A stretch of 64,000 nt of DNA from Limnohabitans sp. MORI2 (GTDB taxonomy: Bacteria > Pseudomonadota > Gammaproteobacteria > Burkholderiales > Burkholderiaceae_C): positions 682,001 to 746,000 of the forward strand of contig NZ_AP027058.1 of the NCBI RefSeq assembly GCF_027925025.1, read 5' to 3'. Position numbers and translations under genes: made by a program. Within the stretch, counting starts at the first letter, position 1. Each line of letters starts with the position of its first letter. Shown piece by piece: positions 36,723 through 45,249 of the stretch. Below the pieces are notes generated by a model. That model was not told where the DNA came from and made no database searches. It was given only the letters and a program-made list of their open reading frames with translations.

Positions 36723-37610
36723 TCAGTAGTTCGCAGGCTGCGTGAGTTCGGCAAACAACATGCCGTACAGCTTGTAACGCGATGGGCTGATAGCCCCAGC
36801 TTCTACCGCGTCTTGCACCCCGCACGAAGGCTCGTGCAAATGCGTGCAGTTGTAAAACTTGCAGTTCGCCACATGCGGTTTGAAGTCGGGCATGTAGGCT
36901 GCCAACTGCATGGCATCGATGTGATGCACGCCAAATTCTTGAAAGCCTGGCGAGTCAATCAAACCCGTTGTGCGCTCGGCATCCACCCAATGCCAGGTGG
37001 TCGATGTGGTGGTGTGTTTGCCTGAGTTGAGCGCCTGCGAAATCTCTGCGGTCGCGACATTGGCGTTGGGTACCAACGCATTGATGAGTGTGCTTTTTCC
37101 TGTGCCTGAAGGGCCGAGTACCAGCGTGGTTTTGTGCTTCAAGCGCTCAGGCAAGTCGGCCAAATCGCCGGTTTTAAACGCCCCCTGCAGCACGGTGTAG
37201 CCCATTTTGACGTAGGGCTCAAGTCGGTTGAGGGCGCGCGTAAAAGGCTCTTTCAAATCACTTTTGTTGAGCGCGATGATGGGCGTGATGTGCTCTGCCT
37301 CGGCTGCAATGAGGGCACGCGTGAGCTGCATTTCAGAAAACTCAGGCTCGGCGGCAAGCAGGATCAAGACTTGGTCTAAGTTGGCCGCAAACGATTTGGT
37401 GCGAATCTCGTCTTGTCGGTAAAACAAGTTGTGACGTGGCTCTACTTTTTCAATCGTGCCTTCGTCGCTGCTGGCTAACCACTGCACGTGGTCGCCCACC
37501 ACCACTTGGCTTTTTTTGCCACGCGGGTGGCAAATGCGGCGCTCACCATCAGGTGTTTCCACCACGCAGTGTCGTCCGTGGCTGGCCACCACCAAGCCGG
37601 CTTGCTTCAT
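36723..37610 (-). CDS. rsgA: Ribosome small subunit-dependent GTPase A
   Basis: About 295 residues from ATG 37610, which overlaps the M48 gene stop as ATGA; the frame extends to 37673. RsgA tests late 30S maturation. An OB-fold (GLVVASHGRHCVVETPDGE) is followed by the circularly permuted GTPase: G4 ALNKSDL, G1 LGPSGTGKSTLINAL, G2 region HTTTSTTWHWV, G3 IDSPGFQEFG. The zinc knuckle ANCKFYNCTHLHEPSC is complete. In the switch it has TTSTTW, close to the usual TT-x-hydrophobic pattern. Confidence 0.97.
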   Translation of the reverse strand: MKQAGLVVASHGRHCVVETPDGERRICHPRGKKSQVVVGDHVQWLASSDEGTIEKVEPRHNLFYRQDEIRTKSFAANLDQVLILLAAEPEFSEMQLTRALIAAEAEHITPIIALNKSDLKEPFTRALNRLEPYVKMGYTVLQGAFKTGDLADLPERLKHKTTLVLGPSGTGKSTLINALVPNANVATAEISQALNSGKHTTTSTTWHWVDAERTTGLIDSPGFQEFGVHHIDAMQLAAYMPDFKPHVANCKFYNCTHLHEPSCGVQDAVEAGAISPSRYKLYGMLFAELTQPANY

Positions 37611-38866
37611 GCGGCCATGCGCGCCAAGCGCTGTGAGGCGGGCGGGTGCGAGTAGTAAAACGCCACATACCAAGGGTCTGGCGTGAGAGTGGAGGCGTTG
37701 TCTTGATAGAGCTTGAGCAGTGCGTTGGCGAGGGCTTTGCCATCGCTGTTGGCCACGGCATAGGCATCGGCTTCAAACTCAAATTTGCGTGAGCGACGCG
37801 CCGACAAGGGGGACACAAAAAACGTGAACAAAGGCAGCACCAACATGAACAGCAGCAAGGCCAAGGCACTGTTGTTGCCATTGAGGTTAGGCATCACGCC
37901 CAAGCCTGTGTAAAACCATACTTGCTGCGATAACCAACCCAACAAAGCTAGACCAGCCAAACTTGTGGCAAAGCTGGTGGCCATCATTTTCAAAATGTGG
38001 CGGTGTTTGAAGTGGCCGAGTTCGTGGGCCAACACGGCTTCCATTTCATCGCCATTCAATTTGGCGAGCAGCGTGTCGAAAAAGACCACGCGCTTGGCGG
38101 CTCCAAAGCCAGTGAAGAAGGCGTTGGAGTGGGCAGAGCGGCGGCTACCGTCCATCACGAAAAAACCTTTGGCGGTAAAGCCTGAACGGGTCATCAGCGC
38201 TGTAACGCGATCTTTGAGCGTGGCGTCTTCCAGGGGGGTGAACTTGTTGAACAAGGGCATGATGACGTTGGGCGCAATCCACATCACAAACAGTTGGTAG
38301 GCCACCAAGGCTGCCCAGGTGTAGAGCCACCACAAGGTGCCGCCCGCTTGCATGAGCCACAGTACCAACCAGAGAATAGGCAAGCCCAACACCATGCCCA
38401 CCAACAAGCCTTTGAGTAGGTCGCTCACCCACAGCTTGGGCGTGGTGTTGTTAAAGCCAAAGCGCTGCTCGATGCCAAAGGTTTGAAACAGGGACAAAGG
38501 CAAGCCAATCAAACCACCAATCAAACTGAAGCTCACCACCAATGCAATTTGCTGGCCCATGCCCGCACCCAACAAGTCGAGTGTGATTTGGTTAAGTAAG
38601 TCCAAACCACCGAGCAATGTCCACGCCACCAAGGTGAGGGCATCTAGCCCCATATCGGCCACACCCACGCGCGCTTTGGCCATGGTGTAGTCGGCTGCTT
38701 TTTGGTGAGCCTCTAAGCTGATGGTGTGCGCAAAAGCTGCTGGCACTTGGTCGCGGTGTTGTGCCACGTGACGCACTTGACGGCTCATGAGCCAGAGTTT
38801 GGTGAGCAAGTTGGCGACCAGCAAAACTGCCAGCGTCAAGGTCATCGCGAGAGAGGGATTCATCAT
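37607..38866 (-). CDS. M48-family (Ste24-like) membrane metallopeptidase
   Basis: About 419 residues from ATG 38866 (an ATG at 38863 is equivalent). The open frame runs to 39064, but that would overlap orn on the other strand. The zinc motif VLAHELGHFKHRH contains HExxH, with the third ligand Glu probably in FEFEADAYAV. Several membrane helices precede it, as in Ste24/CAAX protease 1, and FNKFTPLEDATLKDRV is typical of that group. The bacterial substrate is unknown; membrane protein quality control is likely. Coupled to rsgA through a 4-base overlap. Confidence 0.92.
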   Translation of the reverse strand: MMNPSLAMTLTLAVLLVANLLTKLWLMSRQVRHVAQHRDQVPAAFAHTISLEAHQKAADYTMAKARVGVADMGLDALTLVAWTLLGGLDLLNQITLDLLGAGMGQQIALVVSFSLIGGLIGLPLSLFQTFGIEQRFGFNNTTPKLWVSDLLKGLLVGMVLGLPILWLVLWLMQAGGTLWWLYTWAALVAYQLFVMWIAPNVIMPLFNKFTPLEDATLKDRVTALMTRSGFTAKGFFVMDGSRRSAHSNAFFTGFGAAKRVVFFDTLLAKLNGDEMEAVLAHELGHFKHRHILKMMATSFATSLAGLALLGWLSQQVWFYTGLGVMPNLNGNNSALALLLFMLVLPLFTFFVSPLSARRSRKFEFEADAYAVANSDGKALANALLKLYQDNASTLTPDPWYVAFYYSHPPASQRLARMAA

Positions 38867-38903
38867 GGGGGAGGAGTTTAGATGATGGGCGACAATCTGG
38901 CTT

Positions 38904-39488
38904 ATGTCTGAAGTTGCTACCTCTCCTGTTGCCCCCCAAAAACTCGCCAAGTCGGACTTGAACTTGGTTTGGCTCGATTGCGAAATGACGGGGCTGGACC
39001 CCGAGCGTGAGCGCTTGCTGGAAATTGCGGTCATTGTCACCAGCCCTGATTTGTCGGTGCGCATCGAAGGGCCCGTGTTTGTGATTCATCAAAGCGATGA
39101 ACTGCTCAACAAAATGGACGCATGGAACAAGGGCACGCACGGTAAGAGCGGCTTGATCGACAAAGTCAAAGCCTCGACTGTGACCGAGGCTGAGGCTGAA
39201 GCGCAGCTGATTGCCTTCATGAAGCAATACGTGACCAAAGGTGTGTCACCCATGTGCGGCAATACCATTGGTCAGGACCGCCGCTTTTTGAACAAGTACA
39301 TGCCCAAGCTCGAAGCGTGGTTCCACTACCGCAACGTGGATGTGAGCACTTTGAAAGAGCTGTCACGCCGCTGGAAGCCCGAGGTGTTGAACGCCTTCAA
39401 AAAGGCACAGAAACACACAGCGCTGGCCGATGTGCATGAGTCCATCGACGAGATGATTCACTACCGTGAACACTTTTTGAAACTGTGA
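38904..39488 (+). CDS. orn: Oligoribonuclease
   Basis: A 194-residue DEDDh 3'-5' exonuclease that degrades 2-5-mer RNAs and also pGpG, the product of EAL enzymes. Exo I is [15 protein letters not shown], Exo II is [15 protein letters not shown], and Exo III is [20 protein letters not shown], so all catalytic acids and the His are present. It starts with [18 protein letters not shown], a slightly long N-terminus. It is divergent from the M48 gene with a 37-base gap. Confidence 0.98.
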   Translation: MSEVATSPVAPQKLAKSDLNLVWLDCEMTGLDPERERLLEIAVIVTSPDLSVRIEGPVFVIHQSDELLNKMDAWNKGTHGKSGLIDKVKASTVTEAEAEAQLIAFMKQYVTKGVSPMCGNTIGQDRRFLNKYMPKLEAWFHYRNVDVSTLKELSRRWKPEVLNAFKKAQKHTALADVHESIDEMIHYREHFLKL

Positions 39489-39525
39489 TTAGGTAAAAAC
39501 CCGAATCCGTGTCATAATCACCTTC

Positions 39526-39680
39526 TTCGCTACCAAGACGTAGCGAATTTGTACATCTCCCTTCATTCACCGGGCTCGCGAAATGAGCCCCATGCACTGA
39601 TAGCCCCGTTGCGGGTCAGAGCAAGTTCCGTTTGATGGTTGATGTTTTTTAACCATGAACGGAGCAGCCGCACAACTTGC
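39526..39680 (+). promoter_or_regulatory. Structured leader of the DEAD-box helicase gene (three hairpins)
   Basis: Three successive inverted repeats lie in the 218-base gap. They are TTCGCTAC/GTAGCGAA (39526-39547), GGGCTC/GAGCCC (39572-39590) and a long two-part hairpin. In the last, the outer arms GCAAGTT (39621-39627) and AACTTGC (39674-39680) frame inner arms TCCGTT-ATGGTT and AACCAT-AACGGA (39627-39663). A -10-like CATAAT lies at 39513. The helicase start is 26 bases after the last arm. Confidence 0.6.
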
Positions 39681-39706
39681 GGCGCTCACGTGCGAGAGAA
39701 AAAATC

Positions 39707-41533
39707 ATGACTGACACTTTGAACGTGACAGGCGAATTTGCGCCTGCCGAAACTATTTCTATGCCTGAGCAAGAAGCACAACAGACCAACGGCTTTGTTG
39801 AATTGGGTCTGGCCCGCGAATTGGTGCAAGCTGTGGCCGACCTCGGCTACACCCAACCCACCACGGTCCAACAAAAAACCATTCCATTGGCATTGCCTAA
39901 TGAAAGCAGCCAAGGCTTCATCGACTTGATGGTGTCTAGCCAAACAGGCAGCGGCAAAACCGCAGCCTTCTTGTTGCCTGTGTTGCACACCTTGATCCAG
40001 CAACAAGCCCAAGCTGAAGCCGCAGACAAAGCTGCTTGGGACAAGCTCGTGGCCGATGCTGCTGCCAAAGGCGAAGAGCCACCTAAGCGCCCCAAGCGCA
40101 AAGACCCCACCAATGTGCGCAACTTCAAAGCCCCCACACCCGGCGCTTTGATCGTGTGCCCTACACGTGAATTGGCCCAGCAAGTGGCGCATGACGCGAT
40201 CGACTTGGTTAAGCACTGCCGTGGCTTGCGCGTGGCCAACGTGGTGGGCGGTATGCCTTATCAGTTGCAAATTGCCAAGCTGCAAAACGCCAACCTTGTG
40301 GTGGCTACGCCTGGTCGCTTGCTCGACTTGCAACGCTCCATGCAAATCAAGCTGGAAAAAGTGCAGTTCTTGGTGGTGGACGAAGCCGACCGCATGCTCG
40401 ACTTGGGTTTTGCCGATGACTTGGCTGAAATCAACCAACTCACCATCGGCCGCAAACAAACCATGATGTTCAGCGCCACGTTTGCGCCGCGCATTCAGCA
40501 ATTGGCCGCACGTGTGATGCGTGAACCTCAACGCGTGCAAATCGACTCACCTCAAGAGAAGCACAACAACATTCGTCAAGTGCTGCACTGGGCAGACAAC
40601 GCACAACACAAGCGCCGCTTGTTGGATCACCTCTTGCGCGATACCACCATCAACCAAGCGGTGGTGTTTGCCAGTACCCAAATTGAGTGCGATGGCCTAG
40701 CCAATGACTTGCAGCAAGAAGGCTTCTCGGCTGTCGCTTTGCACGGCGCTTTGAGCCAAGGTTTGCGTAACCGCCGCTTGATGGCTTTGCGCAATGGTCA
40801 AGTGCAGTTTTTGGTGGCCACCGATGTGGCCGCACGCGGCATTGACGTGCCCACCATCACCCACGTGTTCAACTTTGGCTTGCCCATGAAGTCAGAGGAC
40901 TACACCCACCGCATTGGCCGTACAGGCCGCGCGGGTCGTGATGGCTTGGCTGTGACGTTGGCTGAATTCCGCGACAAGCGCAAAATTTTCGACATCGAAG
41001 CCTACACACGCCAACAGTTCACAGCTGAAGTGATTCCAGGTTTGGAACCCACACAACGCCTCGAACAACGTGGCGGTGGTCGTGACTACGATCGCAAAGG
41101 TGGCGGCAAGTTTGGTGGCGGTGGCCGTGGCTTTGGTGGTAAAAAATTCGGTGGCCGTTCAGAAGGTCAAGGTTATGGCCGTTTCGAGCCGCGCTTTGAT
41201 GACCGTCGTTCGTCCGGTAACCGTTTTGAAGGTCGCTCAGACAACCGCTTCGAAGGCCGCCAAGACGCTCCGCGTTTTGAAGATCGCCGCGGTGGCAACT
41301 TTGAGCCACGCAGCCATGAATCACGTGGTCACTTTGGCGAAGGCCGTGGCGCACCTCGCGGTAACTTCGGTGCACCTCGTAGCTTCGAAGATCGTGCACC
41401 ATCACGCGGCCCTCGTGCCCCGTTTGAAGCCGGCCGCACGCCATTTGACAAGCCTGCACGCCCTGCCGGTAAATCGTTCGGTGGTGGCTTTGATGCGAAG
41501 AAACGCACGCCTAAGCCACGCGTGGCGCGTTAA
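39707..41533 (+). CDS. DEAD-box ATP-dependent RNA helicase (RhlE-like)
   Basis: A 608-residue helicase; ATG 39707 follows GAGAGAAAAA. It has Q-motif GYTQPTTVQQKTIPLAL, motif I SSQTGSGKTAAFLLP, Ia PTRELAQQ, II VDEADRMLDLG, III SAT, and VI HRIGRTGRAGRDG. An insert of about 40 residues rich in Ala/Lys (QAQAEAADKAAWDKLVADAA) lies between motifs I and Ia. The C-terminal 120 residues are a low-complexity RNA-binding tail of FGGGGRGFGG and repeated RFEGR/RFEDR units. Such helicases help ribosome assembly and mRNA decay, often in the cold. The structured leader suggests post-transcriptional control. Confidence 0.95.
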   Translation: MTDTLNVTGEFAPAETISMPEQEAQQTNGFVELGLARELVQAVADLGYTQPTTVQQKTIPLALPNESSQGFIDLMVSSQTGSGKTAAFLLPVLHTLIQQQAQAEAADKAAWDKLVADAAAKGEEPPKRPKRKDPTNVRNFKAPTPGALIVCPTRELAQQVAHDAIDLVKHCRGLRVANVVGGMPYQLQIAKLQNANLVVATPGRLLDLQRSMQIKLEKVQFLVVDEADRMLDLGFADDLAEINQLTIGRKQTMMFSATFAPRIQQLAARVMREPQRVQIDSPQEKHNNIRQVLHWADNAQHKRRLLDHLLRDTTINQAVVFASTQIECDGLANDLQQEGFSAVALHGALSQGLRNRRLMALRNGQVQFLVATDVAARGIDVPTITHVFNFGLPMKSEDYTHRIGRTGRAGRDGLAVTLAEFRDKRKIFDIEAYTRQQFTAEVIPGLEPTQRLEQRGGGRDYDRKGGGKFGGGGRGFGGKKFGGRSEGQGYGRFEPRFDDRRSSGNRFEGRSDNRFEGRQDAPRFEDRRGGNFEPRSHESRGHFGEGRGAPRGNFGAPRSFEDRAPSRGPRAPFEAGRTPFDKPARPAGKSFGGGFDAKKRTPKPRVAR

Positions 41534-42133
41534 TTAGGCTTTCACCGCTTGGGCCACAAAGTCCAAGCGGTCTTGTCCCCAAAACATCTCGCCATTCACC
41601 ATGTAGGTAGGTGCGCCAAACACCTGCGTGTCGATGGCGCTTTGGGTGTAGGCGTCGTAGCGAGCTTGCACCTCGGGCGTGTCAGACAGCGCCATACAGG
41701 CCGCATCCAATTGATGCGCGCTCAGCAAGGCCGCTAAGGTGGCCGCATCGGCAATGTCGCGTTCTTCCTGCCACACCGCTGACAACACTGCACCGGTGAT
41801 GGTCAACGCGGCATCCGTGCCGTGGTGCATGTCCACCGCAATGATGAGTTTGGCTGCTGGGTCCCCTGCGACAGGGAAAAACTTCGGGTGCAAGTTGATT
41901 GGCAAGTTCAGCGCTTTGCCAAAGCGTGCCAATTCCACCAGTCGATAGGCTTGACGCTGTGGTGCACGTTTACCCAAGGGTAGGCCTCCTGAAATAGGGA
42001 ACACTTTTCCCAAATCCATGGGCATCACACGCACGGTAGCGCCTGCTGCCTTGGCGATGTTCACAAAGCGTTGGTGGCCCAGATATGTCCAAGGGCTTTG
42101 AGGGGCTAAGTAGTAATCCACGGTTTTGCTCAT
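41534..42133 (-). CDS. 2-hydroxychromene-2-carboxylate isomerase / DsbA-family (GST kappa-like) protein
   Basis: A 199-residue thioredoxin-fold protein of the HCCA isomerase/GST kappa group. VDYYLAPQSPWTYLGHQRFV carries the conserved Ser-Pro-Trp that binds glutathione in place of CxxC. The central helical insert and FGAPTYMVNGEMFWGQDRL near the C-terminus, with its cis-Pro GAPT, are typical. The classic reaction lies in naphthalene breakdown, but chromosomal homologues are common outside such pathways, so the substrate is open. It is convergent with the helicase gene with no gap and begins a small run with slyX. Confidence 0.9.
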   Translation of the reverse strand: MSKTVDYYLAPQSPWTYLGHQRFVNIAKAAGATVRVMPMDLGKVFPISGGLPLGKRAPQRQAYRLVELARFGKALNLPINLHPKFFPVAGDPAAKLIIAVDMHHGTDAALTITGAVLSAVWQEERDIADAATLAALLSAHQLDAACMALSDTPEVQARYDAYTQSAIDTQVFGAPTYMVNGEMFWGQDRLDFVAQAVKA

Positions 42134-42150
42134 GTCTGTCTCCTGTGTGT

Positions 42151-42366
42151 TTAATAGTGCGGGGGCAATTCATCGCGTAGGCTACGAAAGCCGCCTGTGC
42201 CTCCATCGGGTGCTTGCTGGCGCAGCTGGCTCACTTCGCGAATGAGCGCATCAATTTGCTGTTGTTGCTGAAAGATGGTTTGGTTGAGTTGCTCCACCAA
42301 GTCTTCGGTGAAGCTGGCCTTGATTTCAAGGTCCATCAAACGTTTGTCAATCTCGGTGTTGGGCAT
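42151..42366 (-). CDS. slyX: SlyX family protein
   Basis: A 71-residue coiled-coil protein. The pattern DKRLMDLEIKASFTEDLVEQ, then LNQTIFQQQQQIDALIREV and the C-terminal DELPPHY, defines SlyX. Its function is not settled; the name comes from its position beside slyD in enterics, which is not the case here. It lies 17 bases before the isomerase gene and 7 bases after the hypothetical gene, all on the minus strand. Confidence 0.92.
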   Translation of the reverse strand: MPNTEIDKRLMDLEIKASFTEDLVEQLNQTIFQQQQQIDALIREVSQLRQQAPDGGTGGFRSLRDELPPHY

Positions 42367-42373
42367 GGGTTGT

Positions 42374-42973
42374 TTATTCGTGTGTTTTATCGAGCTTGTT
42401 CAGTTCTGTGCGCAATGCTTCGAGCTCTCGCTTGTAGCTTTCGGCGTCGCCAAAATCAACAAAGCCTGTGTAGTAGGGGTGGGCTGCCATGATTTTGCGT
42501 GCGTGTTTGATGGGGCACCAATACTGTTCGGTGCGTGCCACCACTTCGCGTGCGTAGGCCATCAAGCCATTGCCGTATGAGCAATACGCACAGTTGAATT
42601 TTTCCAGCAAGTTCAAATACGCCAAGTGTGAGCGGTCAAACACAAAATAATCTGAGCGTTTGACACGTGCGATGCCATACACCGGAAAGCAAATGGCTTG
42701 GTACAAGGTCACAGCCACATCCAGCAACACCATGGGGAAGAACACGGCATAAATGACGGGGGCGGTCAGTGCAGTGAGCAAACTGCCTGAGAGGATGTAG
42801 GCCAGTAGCCCCGTTTTGAAGCGGCGTTGTTGTTCTAGCACCTCATGTTCAAAGCGCACACGGGTTTCTTCAAAGTCGGCCTGCAATTCAGCGCGTTTGC
42901 GCTTCATTTCGAGCTCGATTTCTGCTTCCATGTGCTGGATACGAGCCAGCAATTCACTGATTTTTGGATTCAT
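42374..42973 (-). CDS. Conserved membrane protein with CxxC and WCPIKH motifs, unknown function
   Basis: A 199-residue protein with no family I can name. It starts with a charged coiled-coil (ARIQHMEAEIELEMKRKRAE to FEHEVLEQQRR, residues 10-50). Two hydrophobic segments follow (about 55-75 and 78-98). The C-terminal part carries KFNCAYCSYGNGLMAYAREV and then ARTEQYWCPIKHARKI, a Cys-x2-Cys and a third Cys plus His that could bind metal. It ends with a charged helix. It forms an apparent operon with slyX and the HCCA isomerase-like gene. Confidence 0.75.
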   Translation of the reverse strand: MNPKISELLARIQHMEAEIELEMKRKRAELQADFEETRVRFEHEVLEQQRRFKTGLLAYILSGSLLTALTAPVIYAVFFPMVLLDVAVTLYQAICFPVYGIARVKRSDYFVFDRSHLAYLNLLEKFNCAYCSYGNGLMAYAREVVARTEQYWCPIKHARKIMAAHPYYTGFVDFGDAESYKRELEALRTELNKLDKTHE

Positions 42974-43072
42974 AAATCACCTTGTTTCGCTAGATTATGG
43001 GTGGTTACGTGCGAAAATGCGCTGTACTTGTGGCCTAATTAGGGGCTGTAACTTTTTTTACTTGGAAATTTC

Positions 43073-43243
43073 ATGGGAAACAAAATCGTCACTGAAGCCG
43101 ACCGCAAACGCGCACCAAAACCAATTCCACTGCCAGGCACTGTGCTGCGCACAGGCGGTCGTGGCCAACGCGTGAGCCTTGAGCGCGGTGTTGCGACACG
43201 TAGCAAAAAGAACCCTGGCAAGCGCACCAACAAAGGCGGTTAA
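43073..43243 (+). CDS. Small basic protein, 56 residues
   Basis: A short gene from ATG 43073 to TAA 43241-43243. The product is rich in Lys, Arg, Gly and Pro (MGNKIVTEADRKRAPKPIPL at the start, RTGGRGQRVSLERG in the middle, ending KNPGKRTNKGG). There is no cysteine, hydrophobic stretch or signal peptide. Its composition looks like an RNA- or ribosome-binding tail protein. GGAAATTTC upstream gives a weak ribosome site. It is followed immediately by a strong bidirectional terminator, which supports a real transcript. Family not recognised. Confidence 0.6.
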   Translation: MGNKIVTEADRKRAPKPIPLPGTVLRTGGRGQRVSLERGVATRSKKNPGKRTNKGG

Positions 43244-43262
43244 TCCGCTTTTGTCCTTGTGA

Positions 43263-43305
43263 CAGCCAAACAAAAAGCGACCCTTGGGTCGCTTTTTTGT
43301 TGGCT
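43263..43305. terminator. Bidirectional terminator between the small gene and minE
   Basis: The inner AAGCGACCC/GGGTCGCTT has a two-base loop and flanking A- and T-runs. An outer AGCCAA/TTGGCT extends it to about 20 base pairs. Confidence 0.9.
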
Positions 43306-43319
43306 GGGCATGAAGCCCA

Positions 43320-43571
43320 TCACTCGGGTAGTTCGATTTTGACTTCGAGCACTTCGAGGTTGTCGTGACGCTCCAGATTCACCTTGATGTCATCTGGATT
43401 GATCTTCACGTATTTGGAGAGCACGGCCACCAAATCGCGCTGCAAATCAGGCAGGTAGTCGGGCTGTGGGTTGCGGCCTGTGCGCTCGTGGGTAAGGATG
43501 AACTGCAAACGCTCTTTGGCAACGTTCGCTGTTTTTTTCTTCTCACCGAGTAAGAGAGAGAGCAACGACAT
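43320..43571 (-). CDS. minE: Cell division topological specificity factor MinE
   Basis: An 83-residue MinE, which stimulates MinD ATPase and drives pole-to-pole Min oscillation. The N-terminal membrane-targeting [20 protein letters not shown] and the MinD-contact helix [15 protein letters not shown] are present, then the dimer domain [20 protein letters not shown] and [20 protein letters not shown]. It is the last gene of minCDE, 3 bases after minD. Confidence 0.97.
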   Translation of the reverse strand: MSLLSLLLGEKKKTANVAKERLQFILTHERTGRNPQPDYLPDLQRDLVAVLSKYVKINPDDIKVNLERHDNLEVLEVKIELPE

Positions 43572-43574
43572 GGT

Positions 43575-44390
43575 TTACTTCCCGCCAAAAATACGTTTGA
43601 GCAAACTAGGCTTGACGTTCTCGGTGAAGCGCATGGGCAAGTCTTCGCCCAAGAAGCGGCTGATCACGTCTTTGTAGGCTTCTGATACATCTGTTTTTTC
43701 CAAATGCACAGCGGGCAAGCCTTGGTTAGAAGCGGTGAGCACGGTTTCAGATTCGGGAATCACACCGATCAAAGGAATGCGCAAGATGTCTTGGATGTCC
43801 TCGAGCGACAGCATGTGACCATCTTCTACGCGGCTAGGGTTGTAGCGCGTGATGAGCAAGTGTTCTTTGATGGGTGTGTCGCCTTCGATGGCACGCTTGG
43901 TTTTGCTGCTGAGCATGCCCAAGATGCGGTCAGAGTCACGCACCGAAGACACTTCGGGGTTGGTCACCACCAAGGCTTCATCGGCAAAGTGCATGGCCAT
44001 CATGGCGCCTACTTCGATACCGGCGGGGGAGTCGCACACGATGTAGTCGAACTTCATTTCTTTGAGTTCGTTCAACACGCGCTCTACGCCGTCTTGTGAC
44101 AGCGCATCTTTGTCACGCGTTTGCGAAGCCGCCAACACGTACAAGTTGTCGCATTGCTTGTCTTTGATCAAGGCTTGGTTCAGCGTGGCTTCACCATTGA
44201 TGACGTTGATGAAGTCATACACCACGCGACGCTCGCAGCCCATGATCAGGTCGAGGTTACGCAAGCCCACGTCAAAGTCGATGACGACCGTTTTGAAGCC
44301 GCGCAAGGCGAGGCCAGAGGAAAAACTGGCGCTGGTTGTGGTCTTGCCCACACCGCCTTTGCCAGAGGTCACCACCACGATTTTTGTCAT
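43575..44390 (-). CDS. minD: Septum site-determining ATPase MinD
   Basis: A 271-residue deviant Walker A ATPase. KIVVVTSGKGGVGKTTTSAS carries the signature lysine pair, DFDVGLRNLDLIMGCE the switch I region, and FDYIVCDSPAGIE the Walker B. The C-terminal amphipathic helix PSLLKRIFGGK anchors it to the membrane when ATP-bound. It recruits MinC and MinE. Middle gene of minCDE. Confidence 0.98.
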   Translation of the reverse strand: MTKIVVVTSGKGGVGKTTTSASFSSGLALRGFKTVVIDFDVGLRNLDLIMGCERRVVYDFINVINGEATLNQALIKDKQCDNLYVLAASQTRDKDALSQDGVERVLNELKEMKFDYIVCDSPAGIEVGAMMAMHFADEALVVTNPEVSSVRDSDRILGMLSSKTKRAIEGDTPIKEHLLITRYNPSRVEDGHMLSLEDIQDILRIPLIGVIPESETVLTASNQGLPAVHLEKTDVSEAYKDVISRFLGEDLPMRFTENVKPSLLKRIFGGK

Positions 44391-44431
44391 GAATAAAGCC
44401 CTAGTTGTTTCTGATAATTAATTGATGAATT

Positions 44432-45178
44432 TTACAGTGCTTGCATCACCAACTTATCGCCTTGCAGGCTGATTTGCGCAGGCTTACCCGCCACGTCTGA
44501 AGGCAGCGGTGCATCACCGCTGGTGCGGTAGGTGCCAGCGATCGAAATGAGCTCAGCCTCAAGGCTGGAGGTGAAGATGCGTGCTTGTTCGTCACCACGC
44601 GCACCGGCAATCGCTTTGCCACGCAGCGGAGCGTACACATGGATGTGGCCATCGGCCATGATTTCAGCGCCGGGGTTCACCATGGCCAGCACGATCAAGT
44701 CGCGGCCTTTGGCGTACACGTGCTGGCCTGAGCGCAATGGCTTGTCGATGACCATGGCTGCGCTGTTGCCGGTTTGTACTTCGCGCACCACTTCCACTTC
44801 GCGAATCACCTCTTGCACCACGGTTTCCACGCGAGGCGCAGCAGGCGCTTGAATGCTCAAGTCGCGCGCTTCAAACAAACCGGCTTGGTGAGCGTTAGCT
44901 AATTGGTGTTCATTCGCGCCGCGTACGGCCACAGGCAGCATTTGGTGGGTGCGCAACATCAAGCACACCGAAGGGAGATCCAGCAGGTTGTCAGGGTCTT
45001 CTAGGACGCTCAGATCGATCACCACGGGGTCGTTGTCAAAGAAGCCAGGGGTAGCCCCCAAACGGCGTGCCATGTCGGCTTGCAGGGCTGATATGTCTGG
45101 GGTTTTGAGGAGGAAAGACACCAAGGGCAACGAGGCACTTTTGATTTCGTAGGCGTGTGGCGCGGAGGCTTGGCTCAT
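44432..45178 (-). CDS. minC: Septum site-determining protein MinC
   Basis: A 248-residue inhibitor of FtsZ polymerisation. The N-terminal domain (YEIKSASLPLVSFLLKTPD) is followed by a Pro/Ala/Glu-rich linker. The C-terminal beta-helix binds MinD: RSGQHVYAKGRDLIVLAMVN, GAEIMADGHIHVYAPLRGKA and ARIFTSSLEAELISIAGTYR are diagnostic. First gene of minCDE; a 41-base gap precedes minD. It is divergent from the TonB receptor gene with a 71-base gap. Confidence 0.97.
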   Translation of the reverse strand: MSQASAPHAYEIKSASLPLVSFLLKTPDISALQADMARRLGATPGFFDNDPVVIDLSVLEDPDNLLDLPSVCLMLRTHQMLPVAVRGANEHQLANAHQAGLFEARDLSIQAPAAPRVETVVQEVIREVEVVREVQTGNSAAMVIDKPLRSGQHVYAKGRDLIVLAMVNPGAEIMADGHIHVYAPLRGKAIAGARGDEQARIFTSSLEAELISIAGTYRTSGDAPLPSDVAGKPAQISLQGDKLVMQAL

Positions 45179-45249
45179 AAGACTTGCAAAAATTGGAAAA
45201 CCTGAACTTTACACGGCAAGGGTATTGATACCTAGGTAAACTTTTTCAA

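Noticed and set aside
39489..39706. tRNA or known small RNA in the orn-helicase gap
   Set aside because: No cloverleaf or TTCGA/CCA pattern fits the hairpins.
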